The translations under genes were made by a program, and so were the position numbers. From Poseidonibacter ostreae (GTDB lineage Bacteria > Campylobacterota > Campylobacteria > Campylobacterales > Arcobacteraceae): 30,987 bases of DNA. This document shows positions 15,771 to 22,903 of the stretch, piece by piece. Numbering within the stretch: position 1 is the first letter of the stretch; each line of letters opens with the position of its first letter. The stretch covers positions 1 to 30,987 of the forward strand of contig NZ_WFKI01000030.1 in the NCBI RefSeq assembly GCF_009208055.1, given 5' to 3'. The notes below the pieces were generated by a model. It ran no database searches, was not told the DNA's origin, and worked only from the letters and a program-made list of their open reading frames with translations.

Positions 15771-16685
15771 ATGGCAAAAAAAGAAATTAAACCATCACAT
15801 ACTGATCAGCATATAATTCCAAAATGTTATTTAAAAGCTTGGAACGATAATACTTTAATCAATAAAGACAGTGGAAAGGCTTATAACCAACCACAAGTTT
15901 GGGCATACAATAAAATTACTGGAAAAGAAGAACAATTATCTGCAAAAACAAATTTTACACAAGAAGACTTTTATACTATTGAAGGTGAAGAAGGAGAAAG
16001 AGATTTAACAATCGAACATGCTTTAGATAAAGTAGAAGTAAAATTTGATTGGATAAGAGATAACAAACTTTTCAAGCATGAACAGTTAGATCCAGAAGAA
16101 CATTTTCAAATATGCTTATTTATTGCGACCATGAATAATAGAACAATAAGTAGAATTAATCATCTTGGGGATATGCTAAAACCAATTCAAGAAAAATTAA
16201 AAGGTTATGAAGAATTTGCAAAAACTGCAACAGTAAAAGAGTTGAAAAAAATGTCTAATATAAGCAGAAAATCTGATAGTGAAGCAATAAGTATTGAAGA
16301 ATTAGATGAAGTAATTGATAAGCCGTTGGAAAATATTATGGTGCCAATGGTAGATCATTTAGCAGTAGAGTTAACTAAGTTAAAAATGGTTGTTTTTCAT
16401 ACAAAAGAAGATTTTGGTTTTATAACTTCTGACAATCCTTGTGTCTGGAAATCTAAAGAAGCACAAATGAGACATCCTATATTTTCATCTCCTGGATTAA
16501 ATGATGACACAATTAATATTATTCTACCTATTTCTCCAACACACTGTATTTTACTTAATAAACAAATTGAAGGTTATATTGATATCGATACTAATCCTGA
16601 AAGTATAGATCAAATCAATACATTAATATATGAACATGCCGAAAACTGTATTATTTCAAATCAAAAAGGGATTAAATTTACCTAA
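15771..16685 (+). CDS. DUF4238 family protein (element cargo)
   Basis: 304 residues with the three marks of DUF4238: QHIIPKCYLKAW near the N-terminus (13-24), FGFITSDNPCVW in the middle (215-226), and a C-terminal PISPTHCILL block. DUF4238 proteins are widespread, of unknown biochemistry, and often found in accessory and defence-rich regions. The conserved H/P/Y and TSDNP residues suggest an enzyme. A good ribosome site (AGAAGG) precedes the ATG. It begins 56 bp after the recombinase operon and belongs to the element's cargo. Confidence 0.8.
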   Translation: MAKKEIKPSHTDQHIIPKCYLKAWNDNTLINKDSGKAYNQPQVWAYNKITGKEEQLSAKTNFTQEDFYTIEGEEGERDLTIEHALDKVEVKFDWIRDNKLFKHEQLDPEEHFQICLFIATMNNRTISRINHLGDMLKPIQEKLKGYEEFAKTATVKELKKMSNISRKSDSEAISIEELDEVIDKPLENIMVPMVDHLAVELTKLKMVVFHTKEDFGFITSDNPCVWKSKEAQMRHPIFSSPGLNDDTINIILPISPTHCILLNKQIEGYIDIDTNPESIDQINTLIYEHAENCIISNQKGIKFT

Positions 16686-16749
16686 TCAAAATAATTAAAG
16701 ATTAGTTATAATGTTTAATAAATAGCTATTAATAAGGAAAACTTTAGAT

Positions 16750-18501
16750 ATGAATAAAGATTGGATTCTTCAAAAGAAAGAAACACGCCGTATTTTTTCT
16801 AAGTCAACTTGGGTGCCTTTAAGGGCAATGAGTAATGATGAGCATGGAGATTCTCAGCATATTGGATATACAAGTGAATATTTTGGCTGTGGCTCTGTAG
16901 CATTCCCTCCAGAACATAGAGACATAGCAGAAAAAGTTAGTTGGAGTGATATTGGAATTGGTTGTACAGTTCAGCCTTATGCTTATGAAGATGGCTATTA
17001 TTCTTCTATTGAGCAGTACCAAAGGAACGATAAGGAGCCAATTGGGGTTCATCTTGTTTTTGAACATCCTCAACCCGTAATTGGTAGAAGAATGTGGATA
17101 TTAAACCCAGACTTAATTGTAGCTCTTCGTCTTATAAAAGATGGAAATAATTGGGTAAGACCTGATGAAAATTTTGTTGTAGTGGCTCGTGAGATTTTTG
17201 ATGAAAAAGGTGAACATCAGCTTATTGAAATTAAAAGAGAGTTTCTTCTTGACTATTTGGCAGCTAGAAATTTATCACTAAAGCTATCGTACTATAAACA
17301 AAGAGTTGAAAATATAATATCACTCGAAACTAGTGAATATCATGGTTTGGAAGATTGTCAAGAAGAGAGAGATAATGGACGATTTGAACTAATTATCCGT
17401 AGTTTAAATGACATATATGGTGGAAGTTGGGCAATGTTTCGTACCTGGCGTACCGATGTAGATGAAGAGGAAGATGCCCCTATAATGGGACCTGAAACAA
17501 ATGAAAATACTGATTATGAAAGCTCTAAAGGAAACAAAGATGGTTATAATGGCATTAGAGTAGAAAGCGAATTTTGGAGGGATGAGTGGATTGAACATCA
17601 AGGTATAAGTAATCGAGTTAGAGGAGATATTGATACAAACTTACCTCAATTTATAATCGAGACAGATGGTACGCGGATGACTTCGGCAGAGCTAAATAAT
17701 GAAGATATTGGTAGATGGCTATGGTTTCGTTCAAATATTATAAATGAACTGTTGGGTTTTCGAGGCTTCACTCTTAAATGGTATACTGCTGAGACAGGAG
17801 CCATTCAATCTACTTCTGGATATTCTGTCCACTTTGGAATAAATTCAGTTGACTTTATCACCGTATACGCTTATGACATTGCACGTCTTCCTTCGTGGGA
17901 ACAGCACATATGGGCAGCCCAAAATGTTGTCCCTGAAGGAAAAGTTTCCAAAGAATTGTTAGATTCTCAAGTGAAGGCTCAGCCTGCAGCTACTTATGCT
18001 GTAGAGGAGTTACTTTTCAAAGTCATGGAAATGCTAGAGGGTGAGTTTAGAAAAGAGTTTAATGTTTCTCTATTTTCTCATGACATAGATCATAGTGAAG
18101 CCTTAAAAAAGATATCTAGATTCCAAAGTAAGGATCAGGCATCACTGTTGAGGCTGGCAAAGGAACTTGTACGAGTTTTTTCTGATCGGCTTAATATTCA
18201 AGAATTACGATCATTATCAACGCATTCAAAGAAAGATGATCTTGGTTCAAATAAGCTTCTACAAGATGTATTATCCCAGAAAGTTGGCAATGATACAGCA
18301 CGTAAAATATTTGGGCCAATTGTAGGTGCGTATGATATGCGAGTAGGTGACGCTCATCCAACAAGCTCAAAGATTGGAGAAGCCTTAAAGCTTGCAGGAA
18401 TTAATAATGAAGATTCTTTTTTAAGGCAAGGACAGCAATTAATTTCCAATTTTGGGCAGTCAATTTACTGGATTGCAAAGACAATGTTTGAAAAAAGTTA
18501 A
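16750..18501 (+). CDS. 583-residue cargo protein with a HEPN-like C-terminal motif
   Basis: No named family recognised. The N-terminal 300 residues are a tryptophan-rich, mixed alpha/beta region (WVPLRAMSNDEHGD, PQPVIGRRMWILNPDLI, IKREFLLDYLAARNLSL). The C-terminal 170 residues are helical and hold R531-VGDA-H536 in DMRVGDAHPTSSK, an RX4H motif of the type used by HEPN RNases. Codon and base use differ from neighbours (more G and C at third positions, few long A runs), a sign of recent transfer. It is the last gene before the right element end and follows DUF4238 by 64 bp. I infer a phage-defence effector, with low certainty. Confidence 0.65.
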   Translation: MNKDWILQKKETRRIFSKSTWVPLRAMSNDEHGDSQHIGYTSEYFGCGSVAFPPEHRDIAEKVSWSDIGIGCTVQPYAYEDGYYSSIEQYQRNDKEPIGVHLVFEHPQPVIGRRMWILNPDLIVALRLIKDGNNWVRPDENFVVVAREIFDEKGEHQLIEIKREFLLDYLAARNLSLKLSYYKQRVENIISLETSEYHGLEDCQEERDNGRFELIIRSLNDIYGGSWAMFRTWRTDVDEEEDAPIMGPETNENTDYESSKGNKDGYNGIRVESEFWRDEWIEHQGISNRVRGDIDTNLPQFIIETDGTRMTSAELNNEDIGRWLWFRSNIINELLGFRGFTLKWYTAETGAIQSTSGYSVHFGINSVDFITVYAYDIARLPSWEQHIWAAQNVVPEGKVSKELLDSQVKAQPAATYAVEELLFKVMEMLEGEFRKEFNVSLFSHDIDHSEALKKISRFQSKDQASLLRLAKELVRVFSDRLNIQELRSLSTHSKKDDLGSNKLLQDVLSQKVGNDTARKIFGPIVGAYDMRVGDAHPTSSKIGEALKLAGINNEDSFLRQGQQLISNFGQSIYWIAKTMFEKS

Positions 18502-18644
18502 AATAGATTATTATGGAATATAATATGGACAATTATAATTTCGAAATAAATATATTTATTGTATAAAATGGACATAATGTGAAATTTAAAAACATAGTTT
18601 AATAGGTATTTTATACCTTGTCCATTTTTTAAAATATTTTCGTA
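18502..18644. promoter_or_regulatory. Right end of the endA-inserted element
   Basis: 143 bp without a gene between the last cargo stop and the endA break. It contains three ATGGACA motifs (18525-18531, 18568-18574, inverted at 18619-18625) and the inverted repeat GGTATTTTATACC (18605-18617). The same motif lies 46 bp inside the left end, so these are candidate recombinase-binding sites. Confidence 0.5.
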
Positions 18645-19090
18645 TAGAGTGGGAACATGTAATGCCAGCACATAACTTTGGTAGGTATTTACCTTGTTGG
18701 AATAAAGGTGGTAGAAAAGCTTGTAGAAGAGATAATACCTTTAGAGTTATGGAATCTGATATGCATAACTTAGTACCTTCTATTGGCGAAGTAAATGGGG
18801 ATAGATCTAATTATAGATTTGCAAATGATTATCCAAAAGTAGGGCAGTATGGTAATTGTGAATTTGAAGTAAACTTTAAAATAAAAAGAGCATATCCAAA
18901 AAAAGAAATTAAAGGAGATATTGCAAGAATATATTTCTATATGAGTGATAAATATAATATAAAACTCTCAAAACAAGAACGAAGACTAATGGAAGTTTGG
19001 AATAAACAAGATCCCGTTGATAATTGGGAAAGAACTAAAAATAAAAGAGTTTTTAAATTACAAGGTAATATAAATAAGTTTATTAAGTAG
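18645..19090 (+). pseudogene. endA: Endonuclease I (endA), 3' part, separated from its start by the element
   Basis: The frame opens at IEWEHVMPAHNFG, the catalytic motif of endonuclease I, continues through CWNKGGRKACRRD and NLVPSIGEVNGDRSNY, and ends at 19090. An ATG at 18662 could start a 142-residue product, but it would lack the signal peptide and the EWEH motif, so it should be inactive. It completes the piece at 9124-9377: 84 codons there plus 146 here give 230 residues, close to E. coli EndA (235). The right copy of TAGAGTG is 18645-18651. Confidence 0.88.
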
Positions 19091-19142
19091 TTTATTTATT
19101 TAATATATTATAATACTTTAAATTATTTTAAAGGTTACATAT

Positions 19143-19556
19143 ATGCCTACAATAACTATTAAATTAGATCTTTCATCTGACTTACAATATCGTATTGATA
19201 AAAAATTCAAAAATAAAAAGAAACCTTTAGAAGAATATTTATTAGAACTTATTGAAAATGACTTTGCGCCTATTTTTCAGTTTGAACATGAGTATTATTT
19301 TAATTCATCATCTAATAAACTTTTCCATAAAGAACAAGAAATTGAATTAACAAAGCTTGAAAAGAAGTTTTTACTATACTTACTATCTAATCAAGATAAA
19401 TTTTGCTCAATTGAAGATATCAAAGAAAATGTCTGGGAAGGTAAAAACATGAGTATTTTTACAATGAGAAATATGATAAAGAATATAAGAGAAAAAACAT
19501 ATTATCAACTAATCAGAAATAAGTCTAATCATGGATATAAAATAGTTATCAAATAA
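19143..19556 (+). CDS. Regulator with ribbon-helix-helix-like N-terminus and winged-helix C-terminus
   Basis: 137 residues. The first 45 (TITIKLDLSSDLQYRID...LEEYLLELIENDF) look like a ribbon-helix-helix DNA-binding unit. Residues about 57-137 match an OmpR/PhoB-type winged helix: a short beta sheet, LTKLEKKFLLYLLSNQ, IEDIKENVWEG, MRNMIKNIREK and the beta-hairpin NHGYKI. There is no receiver domain. Two DNA-binding units in one small protein is an unusual arrangement. A ribosome site (AAAGG) precedes the ATG. Its target is unknown; the oppositely oriented operon to the right is a candidate. Confidence 0.75.
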   Translation: MPTITIKLDLSSDLQYRIDKKFKNKKKPLEEYLLELIENDFAPIFQFEHEYYFNSSSNKLFHKEQEIELTKLEKKFLLYLLSNQDKFCSIEDIKENVWEGKNMSIFTMRNMIKNIREKTYYQLIRNKSNHGYKIVIK

Positions 19557-19624
19557 ATACCAAATGGGAGTGTAAAAAAATCTGTGTCAGTCTGATATAA
19601 TAAATATTATAAGGATTGATATAG

Positions 19625-19711
19625 ATGGAAGAGAAGAAACAATTTGATTTTAATGAATCAAAGTTCCAAAATTTAGAGGTTATTGATCCTATTTACAAAT
19701 CATTACTTTAG
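19625..19711 (+). CDS. Possible 28-residue peptide or gene fragment
   Basis: An ATG preceded by AAGG (10 bases) and by TATAATAA opens a 28-codon frame (MEEKKQFDFNESK...YKSLL). It is acidic/polar with no known motif. It may be the truncated start of a larger gene, or chance. The surrounding 19557-19843 gap shows nothing else. Confidence 0.25.
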   Translation: MEEKKQFDFNESKFQNLEVIDPIYKSLL

Positions 19712-19843
19712 AATTTAATATTCTATCAGTCCTGCTCAAAGTTTTGGATATTTTCTTCTATATTATTTGCTTCATTTCATTGAATCGTTATAAAATCGTA
19801 TCTTGATATATATTTTCATATAACCATAATTATATTTAATACT

Positions 19844-20662
19844 CTACTTCAATTTATTTGTATTAATAAAAGAGTTTTTATTTTTTATTTTTATTTCAAT
19901 TAACTTATGTGTTTTTGGATAAAGAGCAGGTTTAATACTACGAAAATAATCTTCAATTGCAATTAAGCTATTATTTCTATGACTATAAAATATCTTCTTC
20001 AATTGAGTGTCGTTTTCTCTATCTATTTCTTTTAAAAATTTTAAAAATGCCATTTCATATTCTTTCCAATATTTATCAATAGCAAAGAGATGATTTTGAA
20101 TATATTCATAATTAATATTAACTTCAAACTCTTCTTTATATTGTATAGGATAAAGAAGCTCAATAATTTTATTATAGTTAACCATAATATTTTTTATTTC
20201 AAAATCCACTTCCAAATATTCATCTAGTTCATCTGTTAATATAAATATTAATATTTCTTCAAAAATAGATAATTCATCCCATATAGTTTTTACACTACAT
20301 ATATTAGAATAACAATAATCAGCAAACTGCTTTAACTTTATATTTTCTTCAATATATTTTATATATTTATCATCTAAATTCATTATTAATTTGTCATCAA
20401 TATTATATTTTTTTGATATTTCTTTTAATAAATATTCAATTCTTTTTTTTCTTAATTCATTTCTTGTATGTACTGAAGTCGTTTCACAACTGATTGAATA
20501 ATGGTTTCTACCATCACATAAAGCTGCTAATTGCTTATCTGTAAAGTTATAATCACCTACTGATGTTTTAGGATTATAATCATTAACTATTTCTTCTATA
20601 AGTTTATTGTTTCCAAAAAGAAAAAGAATTGGGCAGATCATTAATAGTAATATTTTAGTCAT
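19844..20662 (-). CDS. Secreted protein of unknown function
   Basis: 272 residues with an N-terminal signal peptide (KILLLMICPILFLFG, cut near residue 17). The mature part is helical and has four cysteines (C49, C59, C117, C122) that could form disulphides in the periplasm. A KIKNKNSF-rich tail ends the protein. It is the last gene of a leftward five-gene operon and starts 8 bp after the 382-residue membrane protein's stop. No family recognised. Confidence 0.7.
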   Translation of the reverse strand: MTKILLLMICPILFLFGNNKLIEEIVNDYNPKTSVGDYNFTDKQLAALCDGRNHYSISCETTSVHTRNELRKKRIEYLLKEISKKYNIDDKLIMNLDDKYIKYIEENIKLKQFADYCYSNICSVKTIWDELSIFEEILIFILTDELDEYLEVDFEIKNIMVNYNKIIELLYPIQYKEEFEVNINYEYIQNHLFAIDKYWKEYEMAFLKFLKEIDRENDTQLKKIFYSHRNNSLIAIEDYFRSIKPALYPKTHKLIEIKIKNKNSFINTNKLK

Positions 20663-20670
20663 TATTTTTC

Positions 20671-21819
20671 CTATTCACTTTTATCTTCTATGATACTTGT
20701 CCATATTTTTATAATATCATTATAAAAATGGGAAGGACAATGCTTATTAAATAAATATTTTGAAAATCTTTTTCTGAATTCATATAGAATTTCAGAATCT
20801 GTATGATAACTCAAAGAATAATTATATAACATATCTAAGAAGTAAGCAGGTTTTTTTCTACTTTCAGTTAACAAATATAAATAATTAATTGTAAGTATTT
20901 TTTTAAATTCCTCTAGTGATTTATCATCAAATAACTTATAGATTTGAAATAATAATACTTTATGTTTACAATCATCTCTGTGATTTACTTCCATTTCATT
21001 TGCAATAGTCTTAAACATGTCATTTTTAAAATTTAATTTGTGTTTAATAGAACAATAAATATCATATTTTATTAGTGTTGCATGATAATCACTTGTAACG
21101 GCTGAAAAAGTAGATTGTATAGTATATTCATTAATGATAAGAGCCATAAACTTATATTTTAAACTCTCTATAATATTAATTGTAGATTGTTCAAGTTCAT
21201 CATTTAATGCATATGCCCAACCTAAATCTGAATTATCTTCACATATATTTCTAGCTTCTGAATTTTCAGTGTTATTTTTATTCTTAACAAACTCAATAAG
21301 ACTATGACTTTTACATATAAATTTTATCATGCCATTTACATCAATATTTATAAATTCTTGTTCATTAATATGCAATATATTCTTTAAAGCTTCCAATATT
21401 TGTGTTTTTTTTAATGTATTGTTTATATTTAATTCAAGTGATATTGAAAAAACTTTTGGTTTCTTATTCTTTTTATAAGTTTCATGTTCAATATCAATTA
21501 TATTCTCTTTAATTTTAGTTATCTCTTTTTTAAGTATCTCATTAATATTAGTATAGTTTAATTCATCATGTAAATTTACTACTTCTATGTCTAACTTAAC
21601 TTGATGAATTTGCTTTCTAACAAATAAACATTCAATAAAGATACTTAAACATAATGAATATAAAATGGAAGTAAAAAAACTTAGACTTATATTTTCAAAA
21701 AAATAATAAAAAGCAAAATATAAAAGGACTGCTATTATAAGCGTAACAGAAACTGTATCAACTAATAATGTAGTTAATGCTTGAGATATAATTTTGGATT
21801 TTCTTTGTTTGCTATTCAT
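20671..21819 (-). CDS. Two-helix membrane protein with large soluble domain, unknown function
   Basis: 382 residues. Two membrane helices near the N-terminus, about 14-41 (LLVDTVSVTLIIAVLLYFAF) and 47-66 (SFFTSILYSLCLSIFIECLF), anchor a soluble domain of over 300 residues. The basic N-terminus (NSKQRKSK) suggests both termini are in the cytoplasm. The soluble part has no nucleotide-binding or protease motif that I can see. It starts within the end of the 55-residue gene (8-bp overlap), so translation is coupled. Confidence 0.7.
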   Translation of the reverse strand: MNSKQRKSKIISQALTTLLVDTVSVTLIIAVLLYFAFYYFFENISLSFFTSILYSLCLSIFIECLFVRKQIHQVKLDIEVVNLHDELNYTNINEILKKEITKIKENIIDIEHETYKKNKKPKVFSISLELNINNTLKKTQILEALKNILHINEQEFINIDVNGMIKFICKSHSLIEFVKNKNNTENSEARNICEDNSDLGWAYALNDELEQSTINIIESLKYKFMALIINEYTIQSTFSAVTSDYHATLIKYDIYCSIKHKLNFKNDMFKTIANEMEVNHRDDCKHKVLLFQIYKLFDDKSLEEFKKILTINYLYLLTESRKKPAYFLDMLYNYSLSYHTDSEILYEFRKRFSKYLFNKHCPSHFYNDIIKIWTSIIEDKSE

Positions 21820-21979
21820 ATAAACTCCATAAATAATATGAAGATACTCTTTTATATATTATGTTTTTATTAACTTCCTCTATAGCTTTTTCTCTAATAT
21901 GAGAGTCATATTTATTTTCAACACTATTTAAACCATTTTTTATAGACTTAATAGCCTCATCTAATTTATTTTGCATCAT
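21812..21979 (-). CDS. Small 55-residue protein in the five-gene operon
   Basis: A short gene whose start (ATGATG, 21979) overlaps the end of the preceding gene by 14 bp and whose stop overlaps the start of the 382-residue gene by 8 bp. Such nested overlaps at both ends strongly suggest a real coupled gene. The product (MMQNKLDEAIKSIKNGLNS...) is a charged amphipathic helix without a membrane segment. Function unknown. Confidence 0.6.
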   Translation of the reverse strand: MMQNKLDEAIKSIKNGLNSVENKYDSHIREKAIEEVNKNIIYKRVSSYYLWSLYE

Positions 21980-22274
21980 TTCTCTTTGTCACATTCAGTT
22001 GTAAGATTTTTTCTTCTAAAGCTATTTGCTTTTGTTCTTTTCTTAATTCTTGAATTTCATCTGCAATAGCATTCGAAATCTCTTTTTTAACTTCCCATGC
22101 CATACCAAGTGCAGTAGGTGTATTCTTTACTACAAATGTTGTACTACACCATAAAAAAGATGATATAAACTTTGTAATAGACCATACTATTTGTGTCTTT
22201 GTATTTTTATTTATATTCATAATCGATATATCTTTTACATACTTATTTCCAATTCTTTTTTTTGAATCCATTTT
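21966..22274 (-). CDS. Small protein with hydrophobic centre and coiled-coil tail
   Basis: 102 residues from the ATG at 22274, chosen because AAAGGA lies six bases before it; an ATG at 22295 in frame overlaps the previous gene. A moderately hydrophobic stretch (about 28-50, QIVWSITKFISSFLWCSTTFVV) is followed by a charged helix (EVKKEISNAIADEIQELRKEQK). It may attach to the membrane. It lies 7 bp after the 76-residue gene in the same operon. Confidence 0.65.
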   Translation of the reverse strand, partial: KMDSKKRIGNKYVKDISIMNINKNTKTQIVWSITKFISSFLWCSTTFVVKNTPTALGMAWEVKKEISNAIADEIQELRKEQKQIALEEKILQLNVTKRNDAK

Positions 22275-22281
22275 CAATCCT

Positions 22282-22512
22282 TTAAAATAATCCACCAGTT
22301 AATACTGTTAGAGCTATACCAACACCAATACCTGTACCAACTTTTTTTCCATCACTTTTTAATTTTTCTATTTCCATTTCTAAAAGTTCATTAAATTTTC
22401 CACTTGTTATATCAGTTCTATCAATACCTTGCTTATTTAGTTTTTTAAGAAGATTACTTTCCGTCATCTTTCTTACATTTTTATCAAACTCATTTTGTGT
22501 ATCATTGAACAT
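22282..22512 (-). CDS. Small protein with glycine-rich hydrophobic C-terminus, first gene of the operon
   Basis: 76 residues with a strong ribosome site (AAGGAG, then TCAAAA, ATG). The first 55 residues are polar and helical. The end (KKVGTGIGVGIALTVLTGGLF) is a short glycine-rich hydrophobic segment that could enter a membrane, as seen in small pore-forming or bacteriocin-like peptides, though this is only a resemblance. It leads the leftward five-gene operon. Confidence 0.65.
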   Translation of the reverse strand: MFNDTQNEFDKNVRKMTESNLLKKLNKQGIDRTDITSGKFNELLEMEIEKLKSDGKKVGTGIGVGIALTVLTGGLF

Positions 22513-22773
22513 TTTTGACTCCTTGATTGATTGTTGGAAAATTATAATTTATTTAATGTACATATATTGTCTATAATAAAAATTAATTATTTATGATGAG
22601 ATTTAAAAGTAATTAAAATTTAACTTATTAGCTCAACTTTACAATATAAAGAAATAGATATAATTTATTAAAATATTATAAAAGATAGTGAGTTTTATTT
22701 TTCTAGGACAAGATATGGGAATTTCATCTGATAGGATTTAATAAATTTAGAATAAGTAACAAGGATATAAAAA

Positions 22774-22903
22774 ATGGCGATATTTGAGAAAACAGAAACA
22801 TAGATATAGAGCGAATACAGATAAACTTATTGATTTAGATTTTATAGGGTGCTATAAAAAAGATGAAAAAATAGATTTAAATAAAATATTAGGAAAATAT
22901 TAA
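22774..22903 (+). pseudogene. Small gene broken by a frameshift, upstream of the helicase
   Basis: A ribosome site (AAGGATATAAAAA) and ATG at 22774 open a frame that stops after nine codons (MAIFEKTET). The +1 frame from the same place reads QKHRYRANTDKLIDLDFIG and on to ILGKY, ending in a TAA (22901-22903) that shares a base with the helicase ATG. One extra base near GAGAAAACAG would explain it. Decay is the simplest reading; a programmed shift is possible but unsupported. The rest of the gap 22513-22773 is an AT-rich divergent promoter region. Confidence 0.5.

Larger units (their letters stand above)
9378..18651 (+). mobile_element. 9.27-kb recombinase-encoded mobile element inserted in endA
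   Basis: The limits are defined by the break in the host endA gene and the shared TAGAGTG. Contents in order, all on the plus strand: a second endA, three tyrosine-recombinase-like genes, a small coiled-coil gene, a DUF4238 gene and a 583-residue unknown. The ends lack long inverted repeats but both carry ATGGACA motifs: 9424-9430 on the left, and 18525-18531, 18568-18574 and 18619-18625 (inverted) on the right. The left end also has TCCATTA/TAATGGA (9408-9414, 9422-9428), and the right end has GGTATTTTATACC (18605-18617). Multi-recombinase elements of Tn554 (tnpABC) and gamma-mobile-trio type are the closest known models. Boundaries are exact only to within the 7-bp core. Confidence 0.85.

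Noticed and set aside
16819..17601. Minus-strand frames opposite the 583-residue gene
   Set aside because: Antisense of a long, well-coded gene.
18662..19090. Independent 142-residue endonuclease starting at the ATG 18662
   Set aside because: Homology begins upstream in the same frame (IEWEHV), and the product would lack signal peptide and catalytic motif; it is the 3' part of the split gene.
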